From Holophagales bacterium (lineage in GTDB: Bacteria > Acidobacteriota > Thermoanaerobaculia > Multivoradales > Multivoraceae): a stretch of 64,000 nucleotides of DNA. Positions 34,936 to 43,641 of this stretch are shown here, piece after piece. Each line of letters begins with the position of its first letter. Position 1 is the first letter of the stretch. The notes under the pieces were generated by a model. That model was not told the DNA's origin and did no database searches. It saw only the letters and a program-made list of their open reading frames with translations. The DNA lies in the NCBI GenBank assembly GCA_009837885.1, contig VXSP01000012.1, positions 62,001 to 126,000 of the forward strand. Reading direction: 5' to 3'. The translations under genes and the position numbers were made by a program.

Positions 34936-36597
34936 CTAGGAAGGTTGCAGACAGGTGAGATGCGCGACGAACGCATCGGGGTCGTGGGGGAGTTCGTCGC
35001 CGCGCCACGCCACGTGCTGATCGGTTCTCGCCAGGACGTAGTCGTGAGCGTAGTTCTCGGGCCTGCGGGGCAGGTCGAGAGTCACGAGCGGCAAGCCGGT
35101 CCGCTCGAACGCCTGTGCCAACGACTCCCCGGCCTCCTCCCCGCTGAGATTGAGCAGCGTGTAGCCCTGACCCAGCAGGTCGTACACGGAGCGTCCGTCC
35201 TCCATCCAGAAGTGGGGCAGCCTGCATCCGGGCGCGGTGCTGGGCGTCGCATGGCCCATGTCGTAGGAGGGGGCCTGCTCGCCGTCGTAGTGGACGATGG
35301 GCGAGTCGTCGTAGAAGTAGCCGAAGTTCAGTCCTTCGCAGGCGAACTGCGGCCAGTTGATGTCGTAGAGCTGTCTGCCGAGGCGTTTGCGCACGAGCCT
35401 GCCGAGGAAGCCCTTGCTCTCCAGCACCTTGGGGATCGATCGTCGTTGGGCCCTGTCCATGTACTCCAGGGCCTTGCCCATGGCGAGGCGGCTGACCTGT
35501 TCCGTGATCGGATGCCGTTCGCGCTCGTGCGCCTCCAGCAGGCGCTCGCCGGCCTGTCCGTTGAGAACGGCGGCCATCATCCAGGACAGGTTCGTGCAGT
35601 CGGCGATGCCCGCGTTCATGCCGTAGCCCGCGAACGGGATCCAGATGTGCGCGGCGTCGCCGGCGATGAAGACGTTGCCGTCCCTGAATCTCGCGGCGAC
35701 CATCCGGCGCGCGGTCCAGTCCTGGTGATGGACCACGTCCCAGGTGAAGTCCTCGCCGACGCCCAGGACGTTGCGGATGGATTCGTCGCGGTCCACGGAC
35801 TCGAAGTCTCTGTTCATCGAGACGATCCGGTGAATGAGCCAGAGTTCGTCGCCGTCGATCGCGACAATGGTTCCTGATCCGCGCGGATTCACGACCCAGC
35901 TCATCCAGGCGGGATCGCCGGAGAAGAGGTCCTTGATCGCCGGGCAGCGGATCAGCGAGGAGCGGGCCTTGGAGATCTCGGCATCGCCCAGGAGACGGAC
36001 GCCCATCTGCTTGCGGACGGAACTCGAGGCGCCGTCGCAGCCGACGAGGTAGCGGCTTCGGATGGTCAGGGTCTCGCCGGACCTCTTCTCGCAGGTCGCG
36101 GTGACGCCGTCGCCTGAGTCGTCGTAGCGAACGAAGGCGGTCTCCGGCACCAGCTTGATGCGGTCGAAGGTCCTGGCGTGCTCGTAGAGGATCGGGTTCA
36201 GGTAGAACTGGCTGACCCGAACGACGGGCTCCGGCGTGAGCCACTCGCTGTCGAGAAAGCCGGGAGCGGAGCGGCCGTCGTCGCCCAGACGCTCGTTTCG
36301 GCTGGGCAGGCGGATGCGCGTCAACTCCTCGCCGGCGATCGCCGTGCAGTAGATGACGTCGGTCGTGAAGTCGTCGGCGAGTCCGGCTGCCCGGACCTCG
36401 TCGGCGACCCCGAGACGGCGAAAGATCTCCATCGTCCGCGCGGCGACCGTGTTGCACTTCGCGTCGGCCGGCTCGTCTTCGGACCGGCTCTCGACGACGG
36501 TGACGTCGACCCCGCGCGAGGCGAGGTCCATCGCCAGCGTCAGCCCGACCGGGCCGGCCCCGATGACCGTGACCTGCGTCTCCACTGTTCTACGCAC
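34936..36597 (-). CDS. FAD-dependent monooxygenase, phenol hydroxylase type
   Basis: 553 residues starting with GTG. FAD motifs are VTVIGAGPVGLTLAMDLASRGV, YLVGCDGASSSVRKQMG and VFIAGDAAHIWIPFAGYGMNAGIAD. The C-terminal thioredoxin-like domain (GQGYTLLNLSGEE) is as in phenol hydroxylase relatives. It hydroxylates an aromatic ring, producing a catechol that the extradiol dioxygenase encoded just upstream could cleave. An alternative GTG four codons in lies behind GGAG. Located between the dioxygenase and hydrolase genes on one strand. Confidence 0.92.
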   Translation of the reverse strand: MRRTVETQVTVIGAGPVGLTLAMDLASRGVDVTVVESRSEDEPADAKCNTVAARTMEIFRRLGVADEVRAAGLADDFTTDVIYCTAIAGEELTRIRLPSRNERLGDDGRSAPGFLDSEWLTPEPVVRVSQFYLNPILYEHARTFDRIKLVPETAFVRYDDSGDGVTATCEKRSGETLTIRSRYLVGCDGASSSVRKQMGVRLLGDAEISKARSSLIRCPAIKDLFSGDPAWMSWVVNPRGSGTIVAIDGDELWLIHRIVSMNRDFESVDRDESIRNVLGVGEDFTWDVVHHQDWTARRMVAARFRDGNVFIAGDAAHIWIPFAGYGMNAGIADCTNLSWMMAAVLNGQAGERLLEAHERERHPITEQVSRLAMGKALEYMDRAQRRSIPKVLESKGFLGRLVRKRLGRQLYDINWPQFACEGLNFGYFYDDSPIVHYDGEQAPSYDMGHATPSTAPGCRLPHFWMEDGRSVYDLLGQGYTLLNLSGEEAGESLAQAFERTGLPLVTLDLPRRPENYAHDYVLARTDQHVAWRGDELPHDPDAFVAHLTCLQPS

Positions 36598-36603
36598 TCC
36601 GGG

Positions 36604-37575
36604 CTACGTTTTCGCCACCTGCTCGAACAGCCACGGGCAATCGATGAAGGGCGGAGACTGAACGCCGCGCGAGGCGAGGTCGATCCGTTGGCTGAGCGCC
36701 ATGGCCCTGGCTTCGTCCGGCAGGTCGACCCAGTCGTGACCCCAGAGACTCGGGCCGTCGAAGATCTCGACGGGTTCCCAGGTCGCCGGGTCGATGATTC
36801 GGCCGCCCCAGCCGTTCTCCACGAAGAAGCCGGAGGGAGTCCTCGCGTAGAAGGACGTCATGAAGTCGTTGGTGTGTCGGCCGAGGGTGAAGCCCACCCG
36901 GTCGTCCGTCGCTCCCGCCAGGTCGTAGCCCTGTCCGACGTCGTCGAGCGACTGGAACTCGACCATGAAGTGGTGGAAGCCCTTCTGTCCGGAGGCGATC
37001 ATCGCCAGGCTGTGGTGGCGACCGTTGACGTGCAGGAAGTGGATGGGGACCGGCATGTTGCCGAAGTCGCTGAGCTCGAAGCCCAGGAGGTCGCGGTAGA
37101 AGGCCAGTTGCTTCTCGATGTCGGTGACGTGCAGGACCGCATGGCCCATGCCCAGCGGACCCGTCTTGAAGCCCGAGATCGTCCTGCCCGGCAGGAACGG
37201 CTCGCTCGTGCGCATCGGATTCCACACCAGTTCCACGCGGCTCCCGTCCGGGTCGTGGCAGACCAGGAGCCGCTCGACGAAGCGTCGGTCGGCGAGTTCC
37301 GGGCTTCCCCATTCCACCTCCACGCCCGCCGCGTCGAGCTTCGTGGCGAAGCCCTCGAGATCGTCCTCCCCGGCGACCTCCCAGCCCATGAAGGAGAGCG
37401 TGTCGCCCGGTTCGTCCGACACCAGCAGCCGCTGCTCGAAGTCGTCCATCCGGTAGGACAGGGACTTGCCGCCCCGGTCGACCTGCTGCATGCCGAGCAG
37501 GTTGCAGGCGAAGTCGTTCCAGTCGTCGAGTTTGTCCGAGCGGACTCCGAGGTAGGCGAGGGAAGCTGTGCTCAT
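36604..37575 (-). CDS. Extradiol ring-cleavage dioxygenase (BphC/HsaC-like, VOC fold)
   Basis: 323 residues, two vicinal-oxygen-chelate modules. The Fe(II) ligands are visible as H145 (GMGHAVL), H201 or H202 (FHHFMVEF) and E253 (PSGFFVENGWGGR). This is the type I extradiol family that splits catechols such as 2,3-dihydroxybiphenyl or steroid catechols next to the hydroxyls. AGGAG precedes the ATG at 37575. It leads a three-gene operon with a flavin hydroxylase and an alpha/beta hydrolase, so it probably opens the ring of that hydroxylase's product. Confidence 0.92.
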   Translation of the reverse strand: MSTASLAYLGVRSDKLDDWNDFACNLLGMQQVDRGGKSLSYRMDDFEQRLLVSDEPGDTLSFMGWEVAGEDDLEGFATKLDAAGVEVEWGSPELADRRFVERLLVCHDPDGSRVELVWNPMRTSEPFLPGRTISGFKTGPLGMGHAVLHVTDIEKQLAFYRDLLGFELSDFGNMPVPIHFLHVNGRHHSLAMIASGQKGFHHFMVEFQSLDDVGQGYDLAGATDDRVGFTLGRHTNDFMTSFYARTPSGFFVENGWGGRIIDPATWEPVEIFDGPSLWGHDWVDLPDEARAMALSQRIDLASRGVQSPPFIDCPWLFEQVAKT

Positions 37576-37642
37576 CGTTCGTTCTCCTGGAGTGGGACGG
37601 TGAGTGAGTATTCTCGAAAACCACGCGCGGAGGAACAGATCG

Positions 37643-39169
37643 GTGACGAAGACGAAGCAGTGGATTCTGTTCTTGGCCTCGGTCCTGCTGGGCTGCGCGG
37701 CGGGGGAGGAGGTCGAGGCGCCGGAGGCGCAGCGACCGCCCAACGTCGTGCTCATCGTGGCCGACGACCTGGGCTGGCGTGACGTCAGCTTCAACGGCGG
37801 CGAGATCGCCACCCCCAACATCGACCGCATCGCTACGGAGGGCGTCAGGCTCGATCGCTTCTACGTGGCTCCGATCTGCTCGCCGACGCGCGCCGGCCTG
37901 ATGACCGGCAGGCATCCGATCCGCTACGGCATGATGCGCGGCGTCGTCATGGGGTACCACGACTACGGTCTCGATCCCGAGGCGACGATCGTGCCGCAGG
38001 TGCTCGCCGAGGCCGGCTACGAGCACCGCGGCCTCGTCGGCAAGTGGCATCTTGGGTTGTCGCGCAGGGAGTACCACCCCCTGGAGCGCGGTTTCACCCG
38101 CTTCGTCGGCCACCTCGGCTGGGGCTTCGACTACTTCACGCACGAGCGCTACGGCGAGGTCGACTGGTTCCACGACGAAGAGTCGGTCGACGAGCCCGGC
38201 TACAGCACGGATCTGATCTCCGAGCATGCGGTGCGTTTCGTCCGCGAACACGCCGGCGGCGAGGCGCCCTTCTTCCTGTTCGTGCCCTACAACGCGCCGC
38301 ACTCGCCCTTCCAGGCAAAGGACGAGGATCTGCCGCTCTATGCGGGCCTCGAGCCGGTGGCGATCGAGGCGGTCGTCGGCGCGGGCGTGCCGCCGGAGAA
38401 GTACGAGTGGTTCGGCGGCCACGCGATGAGCCGGGCACGCCTCGAAGACGTGGAAGGCCGGCTCCGCAACCGCAGGATCACCGGCGCGATGGTCCACGCG
38501 ATGGACGTCGGCATCGGTCGCATCCTCGAGGCCCTCGACGAGGCCGGCGTGGCGGACGACACCCTGGTGTGGTTCTTCTCGGACAACGGCGGCGACACGG
38601 GCATCGGCGACAACCGCCCGTTCCGTGGCTCCAAGGGCAACGTCTTCGAGGGGGGCATCCGCGTAGCGGCAGCGGCCCGCTGGCCCGCCGGCGGAGTGAG
38701 CGGTGGCGGCGCCGTGTCAGCGCCGCTGAACTACCTGGACGTCATGCCGACGCTGATGCAGGCCGCGGCCGCTTCGGACCGTTTCGATCTCGAACTGGAT
38801 GGCCGCGATGCCCTGTCGGCGCTTCGGGGCGGTGAGGTCGCCGGCGATCGCGACTTCTACTCCTACTGCGCTCAGTTGAGCGACGAGCGCGAGCAGCTCA
38901 TGGCGATGGAGGGCGACTGGAAGCTGATCGTCATCGGACCCGAGCCGCTCGACCGCGCGGCGCTCGGCGAATCCCAGACCATGCTCTTTCACCTTGGAGA
39001 CGACCCCGGCGAACAGAACGACCTGTCGGCCGAGCACCCGGAGATCGCCGAGCGTCTGACCGGGAAGGCCCTCGCCTTCCGTGCCCTGCAGCCCGAAGAG
39101 CATGTGCCGATCTTCTGGGAAGGCCGCGAGGAGTTCGTGGCGCCGGGGAGGTGGCGTGTTGCGGAGTAA
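37643..39169 (+). CDS. Sulfatase lipoprotein
   Basis: 508 residues. GTG at 37643 follows CGGAGGAA; it gives a lipoprotein signal with the lipobox LLGC (C18). The sulfatase domain has NVVLIVADDLGWRD, C79 in CSPTR (formylglycine site), LVGKWHLG and WFFSDNGGD. It is probably anchored at the membrane and attacks sulfated glycans. A TATTCT at 37609 could be its -10. It is divergent from the extradiol dioxygenase operon. It is the third Cys-type sulfatase in the window; the maturation enzyme is not seen here. Confidence 0.92.
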   Translation: MTKTKQWILFLASVLLGCAAGEEVEAPEAQRPPNVVLIVADDLGWRDVSFNGGEIATPNIDRIATEGVRLDRFYVAPICSPTRAGLMTGRHPIRYGMMRGVVMGYHDYGLDPEATIVPQVLAEAGYEHRGLVGKWHLGLSRREYHPLERGFTRFVGHLGWGFDYFTHERYGEVDWFHDEESVDEPGYSTDLISEHAVRFVREHAGGEAPFFLFVPYNAPHSPFQAKDEDLPLYAGLEPVAIEAVVGAGVPPEKYEWFGGHAMSRARLEDVEGRLRNRRITGAMVHAMDVGIGRILEALDEAGVADDTLVWFFSDNGGDTGIGDNRPFRGSKGNVFEGGIRVAAAARWPAGGVSGGGAVSAPLNYLDVMPTLMQAAAASDRFDLELDGRDALSALRGGEVAGDRDFYSYCAQLSDEREQLMAMEGDWKLIVIGPEPLDRAALGESQTMLFHLGDDPGEQNDLSAEHPEIAERLTGKALAFRALQPEEHVPIFWEGREEFVAPGRWRVAE

Positions 39170-39190
39170 GCTGATCCGCATGGGTGGCGT

Positions 39191-40030
39191 ATGAAGACGT
39201 TTATCTACCTTGTCGCAGGTGGCCTGGCAGCGATGATGCCCGTCGCGCAGGCTGCGAACGGCGAAACGGCACGCCCGCTGTCGGCCTTCTTCGGGCTGGA
39301 CAACGCCCTGCCGGCCGGGGCGAACTTCCTCTGCCAGGGCGCATCGGGGCAGGACGGCATGCCGATCGTGCTGTCCCATACCGTGGACGCGGAGACCTTG
39401 CAGCCCGGGGACTTCCGGATCGTCACGCGGTCCGGGTCCGAACGCACTCCCATCTGCTCAACCCTTCGCCCGGCCGGCGATCCAGGCGAACTCAGGACCG
39501 TGCTCCTCATCGGTGAGTTCGGCGACGCGACCGACGACCCGCCGGCGAAAGTGCTCGTTGTCGGTGACCTGTTCTCGGATGGAGTGACGGGTGATCCGGT
39601 GAACTTCCGCGGAACAGAGACGAGTGTCACACCGCTGGATGCCGGGCCCTCTCTCGTGTTCGCGGAGGTGGTACCCGAGGACCGATGGTCAACGGAGAGC
39701 CGGGGGTCGGCCTGTCCGGAAGGCATCCAACAGGTGGTCCGGGCGACCTGGGCCGGAGGCGTACGACTGCCGGATGGCGCCGACGCTGGCGACGCTGAGC
39801 GCGCCCTCTATCGCGTGACCGTGAAGCGGCCGGACGGCTCGACCGACGAGATCGTTCCGGCGGCGCTCGCGGATCTGGGGGACAATGACAACAACCACCT
39901 GCTGTGCCTCGATACGTCCGCCCCCGCGGTCTCCGTCAGCTTCCCGGGTGGTCATCTCGTCGACCCCAATCAGGACCTGAATCCCGATACGCGGGTTGCG
40001 GTTAGCGGTGGTTCTGCTGAGGTGCCTTAG
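39191..40030 (+). CDS. Exported protein of unknown function
   Basis: 279 residues beginning with a signal peptide (FIYLVAGGLAAMMPVAQA). The mature part is acidic, with scattered cysteines, and has segments such as FFGLDNALPAGANFLCQGASGQDGMPIVLSHTV and VLVVGDLFSDGVTGDPVNFRG. These suggest a beta-rich fold, but I recognise no family. It follows the sulfatase by about 20 bases on the same strand, so they may share a transcript. A periplasmic or surface role is inferred from the signal only. Confidence 0.75.
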   Translation: MKTFIYLVAGGLAAMMPVAQAANGETARPLSAFFGLDNALPAGANFLCQGASGQDGMPIVLSHTVDAETLQPGDFRIVTRSGSERTPICSTLRPAGDPGELRTVLLIGEFGDATDDPPAKVLVVGDLFSDGVTGDPVNFRGTETSVTPLDAGPSLVFAEVVPEDRWSTESRGSACPEGIQQVVRATWAGGVRLPDGADAGDAERALYRVTVKRPDGSTDEIVPAALADLGDNDNNHLLCLDTSAPAVSVSFPGGHLVDPNQDLNPDTRVAVSGGSAEVP

Positions 40031-40088
40031 GCCGTACGGGCTGTCAGCGCGGTGGAGTGGAGCCGGCCGTTGGCCGGCGCGTTTTGTT

Positions 40089-40135
40089 GGCCGCCTTCGG
40101 CGGCAGCCGGCGGGGACGCCGGCGCACCCAGTGTG
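40089..40135 (-). repeat. Dispersed repeat, copy 6 (reverse orientation)
   Basis: On the minus strand the CACACTGGGTGCGCCGGCG core (40106-40135) is followed by the hairpin GCCGCC-GAA-GGCGGC. It lies between the hypothetical exported gene and tRNA-Glu. The first hairpin GCCGGCG/CGCCGGC is exact. Confidence 0.85.
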
Positions 40136-40152
40136 CGGCGCCTTCTTCGGTG

Positions 40153-40277
40153 ACGGGCTGCCCGCGCGCGCCCTGCGGAGTCGCTGGTGTGTGTACGACG
40201 GGATTCGTTCCCGAGCAGCGGCGCTTGCGACGCTGCGACCGCCGATATCCCGGACGGGCTGCCCGCGCGCCTGCGGC
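40153..40277 (+). repeat. Direct repeat pair upstream of tRNA-Glu
   Basis: GACGGGCTGCCCGCGCGC occurs near 40155 and again near 40253, each followed by CTGCGG, about 98 bases apart. With the dispersed repeat beside them they fill the 250-base gap before the tRNA. No coding potential is seen. Confidence 0.7.
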
Positions 40278-40282
40278 GCGCG

Positions 40283-40358
40283 TGGTAGCCCGTACGGGAT
40301 TCGAACCCGTGTTACTGGCGTGAGAGGCCAGCGTCCTAGACCCCTAGACGAACGGGCC
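40283..40358 (-). tRNA. tRNA-Glu (anticodon CUC)
   Basis: On the minus strand, GGCCCGT at the 5' end pairs with ACGGGCT at the 3' end (first pair G-U). The anticodon arm is CTGGC-CTCTCAC-GCCAG, giving anticodon CTC and glutamate identity. The T arm is CGGGTTCGAATCCCG. CCA is encoded (40283-40285). The tRNA reads GAG codons, which are abundant here. Confidence 0.95.
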
Positions 40359-40447
40359 ACGCGTGCGCAGGGCCGCGCAATTTAGCACAGTCGGCCTGCT
40401 TGCAGCTTGGCCGGCACGCCCGGAATCAGGGCTCCCCGTGGTGGTGT

Positions 40448-40453
40448 TAGGTT
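40448..40453 (+). promoter_or_regulatory. -10 element abutting the amidase gene start
   Basis: TAGGTT ends six bases before the GTG at 40460, predicting a leaderless or near-leaderless transcript for the cell-wall operon. Confidence 0.4.
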
Positions 40454-40459
40454 GCCGTA

Positions 40460-42196
40460 GTGTCTCTCCGACGCGGCATCTTCTGGTGCGCCTCCGGACT
40501 GCCGGCCGTGGCCCTGGGGCTCCTGCCGCTCGCGCCGGCTTCGGCGCAGAGAGACGACGAGCCGGAGACGGAGATCCTCTCCCACGAGGAGGGGACGATC
40601 ATCGTCGGCCGTGACGCCGCGGCCCTGCCGTGGGCCCGCTCGGCCTCCGGGCCGCTCGTCGCGCTGGGCCCCGTCGTCGACGCGCTGGGAGGGGATCTCG
40701 AGAGGGGTCCGCTCGGCGAGGCGCACACGCTGCGCGTAGCGGGGCGGGTGGTCGTGGTCGGACCCCTGAGCAGGACGGTCGTGGTCGACGACGAGGTCCA
40801 CAACCTGTCGATCAGGCCCTGGATCGAGCCAGAGCCGGAGTACCCCGACGAAGAGGAGGAGGAAGACGGCGAGGAGGAAGATCCCGCGCCGGAAGAGGAA
40901 GAGCCCGAGTTGCCCCCTGAGCCGATCGAGCCGCGCAAGCTGTTCGTGCCGGTCGACGCGCTGGCGCGGGCGTATCCGGAAACCCTCGGCTACCGCTTCG
41001 ACTTCGACCGGCGGCGGGGCCTGCTTCGCGTCGACAGGACGGGCGAACGCCGCCTCGACGTCGAGGTGGACCGCGTCCACGACCTGGGCGCGACGACACT
41101 GGTCGTGACGTTCTCCAATCGGCCTCGCTTCCAGGTCGAGCGCTACCGCGCGGGCGTGCGGCTGCGGCTGCTGAGCGGGGTCCTGGAGCCGCGCCGCCGA
41201 GTGCGGTTGAACGATCCCCTCGTGCGCTGGATCGAAGTGCGTGAGCGTTCGGTCGACGTCGGTCTGGCGCCTCTCGCCGAGGCGTCCGAGCCGTACCTCC
41301 TGGGCCGTCCGCCACGGGTCCAGCTCGTCTTCGACATCACGCGGCGCCGGCCCGGACTTCAGCCGCGCGCGACGTCGCGGGAGCAGGAGGAACGGCGCGA
41401 GTTCCGGATCGTCCTCGACCCGGGGCATGGCGGGACGGACAACGGCGTGCGGGCTCCGTTCGGCGAGAGCGAGAAGAACCTCGCGCTCGGGATCGCCGAG
41501 GCGCTCAGGTCCTATCTGGAGTTCGAACTGGGGGCGCGGGTGGTGCTGACCCGCAACGGTGACAGTACGGTCACGCTGGAGAACCGGACCTCCCTGGCCA
41601 ACCAGTACGAAGCGGACCTCTTCGTGTCGCTGCACGTGGGCGCCGCCGCGGCGGCCATGCCGGGAAGCGCGTTTCAGACCTGGGTTCTCGATCCGCCTCC
41701 GGCGCCGCTCGATGAGGAGGCGACCGAGTCGGAAGACGAAGCCGGTCCCAAGGTCGCCGAGGACGAACCGCGACCAGATCGGGAGCCGGAGACCTTCGAG
41801 GACGAGGAGCTCGGCGACCTCGAGGCGGAACCGGAGGAGGAAGAGCCTCCGGTCGTGATCCCGCCGCTCGAACCCTGGGACCGGGTGCAGGACGGCCAGC
41901 TCGAGCGCAGCGCGCTGCTGGCCCGGCTGATCCAGACCCAGGTCGGCGACGCGCTCGGACTGCCGAACCGGGGCTTCCGGCACGCGCCCCTGCGGGTGTT
42001 GACCGGGGCGTCGATGCCGGCGGTCCTGATCGAGTTCGGGTACGAGGAGGTCGTGGACAGCGAGGGCGAGAAGACTCCGGTCTTCGACGGCCCGCGTGGC
42101 CGCGAGGTGTTCGAGGCGATCGGCCGGGCGATCCGGCTCTACCGGGGCGTCATGACGGGCGCCGCGGAGACGACGGCCGACGGGACGCGATCGTGA
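40460..42196 (+). CDS. N-acetylmuramoyl-L-alanine amidase with acidic insertions
   Basis: 578 residues starting with GTG, with an export signal (PAVALGLLPLAPASAQ). The catalytic amidase_3 domain starts near residue 315: LDPGHGG (H323), the Glu in GESEKNLALGIAEAL, SLHVGA and MPAVLIEFGY. It cleaves the amide between MurNAc and the stem peptide in the periplasm, for cell separation. The N-terminal half (beta-rich, AMIN-like) is split by a Glu-rich stretch at about 117-150, and a second acidic Pro/Glu-rich insert of about 70 residues lies inside the catalytic domain. Its stop overlaps the next start as GTGA. Confidence 0.9.
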   Translation: MSLRRGIFWCASGLPAVALGLLPLAPASAQRDDEPETEILSHEEGTIIVGRDAAALPWARSASGPLVALGPVVDALGGDLERGPLGEAHTLRVAGRVVVVGPLSRTVVVDDEVHNLSIRPWIEPEPEYPDEEEEEDGEEEDPAPEEEEPELPPEPIEPRKLFVPVDALARAYPETLGYRFDFDRRRGLLRVDRTGERRLDVEVDRVHDLGATTLVVTFSNRPRFQVERYRAGVRLRLLSGVLEPRRRVRLNDPLVRWIEVRERSVDVGLAPLAEASEPYLLGRPPRVQLVFDITRRRPGLQPRATSREQEERREFRIVLDPGHGGTDNGVRAPFGESEKNLALGIAEALRSYLEFELGARVVLTRNGDSTVTLENRTSLANQYEADLFVSLHVGAAAAAMPGSAFQTWVLDPPPAPLDEEATESEDEAGPKVAEDEPRPDREPETFEDEELGDLEAEPEEEEPPVVIPPLEPWDRVQDGQLERSALLARLIQTQVGDALGLPNRGFRHAPLRVLTGASMPAVLIEFGYEEVVDSEGEKTPVFDGPRGREVFEAIGRAIRLYRGVMTGAAETTADGTRS

Positions 42197-42810
42197 AGCG
42201 GCCGCGTTCGAGCCTCTGGCCCCTCGCCGCGTTCATGCTGCCCGTGCTGCTCTTGGTGCTTGGGGCATGCGGCGACGGCGACGTGGACGGCGCGGTCGAC
42301 GGCGAGGTGGAACTCGTCGCGGAGGGTGAGGACTTCTTCGCGACCCTCTGCTTCCCGGCAGCCGACGGACTGCTCCGCTGCGAGCCGCGGGCGATCCCGG
42401 CCGCCGGCAGCGTCGAGGAGACGGCGGCGACGATCGTCCAGGCCCTGATCGACGGTCCCGGTACGGCTCCGGTCGGCGACGACCCGCTGGACGACGAGAT
42501 CTTCCCCGTGCTGCCGCCCTCCGTCAGGCTGCAGGCCTTCGACCTGGTCAACGGCGTCGCCTACGTCGACCTGACGGTCGCGCGGACCGGCGCCGCGCTG
42601 CGCTTCGAGCGGCCGGCGATGGGCTTGCGCGAGGAACTGCTCGCCGTCTACAGCCTGGTGAACAGTCTGACCGCGAGCAACCTGGGCATCGAGCGTGTCG
42701 TGCTGATGTGGAACGGCGAACAACGCCTGACCTTCGCCGGCCACGTCGACACGACCCGGCCACTGCTGCCCGACCTCGACCGGAATGCGGAGCCTTCCGC
42801 GGACCTCTGA
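42193..42810 (+). CDS. GerMN-domain lipoprotein
   Basis: 205 residues. A lipoprotein signal ends at LGAC. The mature part resembles the GerMN domain: VEETAATIVQALIDGPG, VRLQAFDLVNGVAYVDLT, LAVYSLVNSLTASNLGIERVVLMWNG. Such domains occur in spore-germination GerM and in envelope lipoproteins of non-sporeformers. GTG overlaps the amidase stop, and murI follows three bases after its end. A role in cell-wall remodelling with the amidase is likely. Confidence 0.85.
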   Translation: MKRPRSSLWPLAAFMLPVLLLVLGACGDGDVDGAVDGEVELVAEGEDFFATLCFPAADGLLRCEPRAIPAAGSVEETAATIVQALIDGPGTAPVGDDPLDDEIFPVLPPSVRLQAFDLVNGVAYVDLTVARTGAALRFERPAMGLREELLAVYSLVNSLTASNLGIERVVLMWNGEQRLTFAGHVDTTRPLLPDLDRNAEPSADL

Positions 42811-42813
42811 GCG

Positions 42814-43641
42814 ATGCGCGGATCACAGCCCCTGATCGGCGTCTTCGACTCGGGCGTCGGCGGCCTGACCGTGGTCGCGGCGCTCCGGCGCCGCCTGCCC
42901 GGCGCCGCCATCCTCTATCTCGGCGACACCGCCCGTCTTCCCTACGGGACCAAGTCGCGGCGAACGGTGCTTCGCTACTCCCAGACGAACGTCGACTTCC
43001 TGGAGCGCCGGCAGGTCGACGCCCTGGTCGTGGCCTGCAACACGGCCTCGGCGATGGCGCTCGACGACCTCGTCGTGCGGGCGCCGCACTGGGGCGTGCT
43101 GGAGCCGGGCGCCTCGGCCGCGGTGGCGGCGGCGAGCCGGCACATCGGCGTCATCGCCACCGAGTCGACGGTGCGGTCGGGCGCCTACGAAGAAGCGATC
43201 CGCCGCCTCGACCCGCGGCTCCGCGTCAGTCAGCAGGCCTGCCCGCTGCTCGTTCCGCTCGTCGAGGAGGGCTGGGAGGAGGACGAGATCACCGGGCACA
43301 TCGTGGCGCGGTATCTCGAACCGCTGCTGGCCGAGGGGATCGACACGCTGCTGCTCGGCTGCACCCACTACCCGATGCTGCGCGGCGTGCTGGAGCGGGT
43401 CTGCGGCCCGGAGGTCACCCTCGTCGACTCGGCCGAGTCGACCGGCGCCCTGGTGGAACAGGCGCTCTGCGGCAGGGGCTGGACGGACGGCGCTGGTCCC
43501 GAATCGGCGAGTGTGAGACTCTTCGCCACCGACGCCGGTCCACGGTTTGCCAGACTGGCCGAGCGGATCCTCGGCGAGCCGGCAACGCTCGAGTGGATCG
43601 ACGTGGACGAGCCTGAAACGGAGGAGGTCGAGACATCGTGA
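42814..43641 (+). CDS. murI: Glutamate racemase
   Basis: 275 residues, cytosolic. It converts L- to D-glutamate for peptidoglycan. Motifs are [12 protein letters not shown] (D12, S13), [14 protein letters not shown], the catalytic C75 in VVACNTAS and C183 in [10 protein letters not shown]. It sits between the GerMN lipoprotein and rph with tight spacing, in a wall-centred gene group that also includes mpl. The acidic C-terminal tail ends in [13 protein letters not shown] residues, and its stop overlaps the rph start as GTGA. Confidence 0.95.
   Translation: MRGSQPLIGVFDSGVGGLTVVAALRRRLPGAAILYLGDTARLPYGTKSRRTVLRYSQTNVDFLERRQVDALVVACNTASAMALDDLVVRAPHWGVLEPGASAAVAAASRHIGVIATESTVRSGAYEEAIRRLDPRLRVSQQACPLLVPLVEEGWEEDEITGHIVARYLEPLLAEGIDTLLLGCTHYPMLRGVLERVCGPEVTLVDSAESTGALVEQALCGRGWTDGAGPESASVRLFATDAGPRFARLAERILGEPATLEWIDVDEPETEEVETS

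Noticed and set aside
39180..39190. ATG at 39180 as start of the hypothetical exported protein
   Set aside because: It is out of frame with the 39191 gene and gives no signal peptide.
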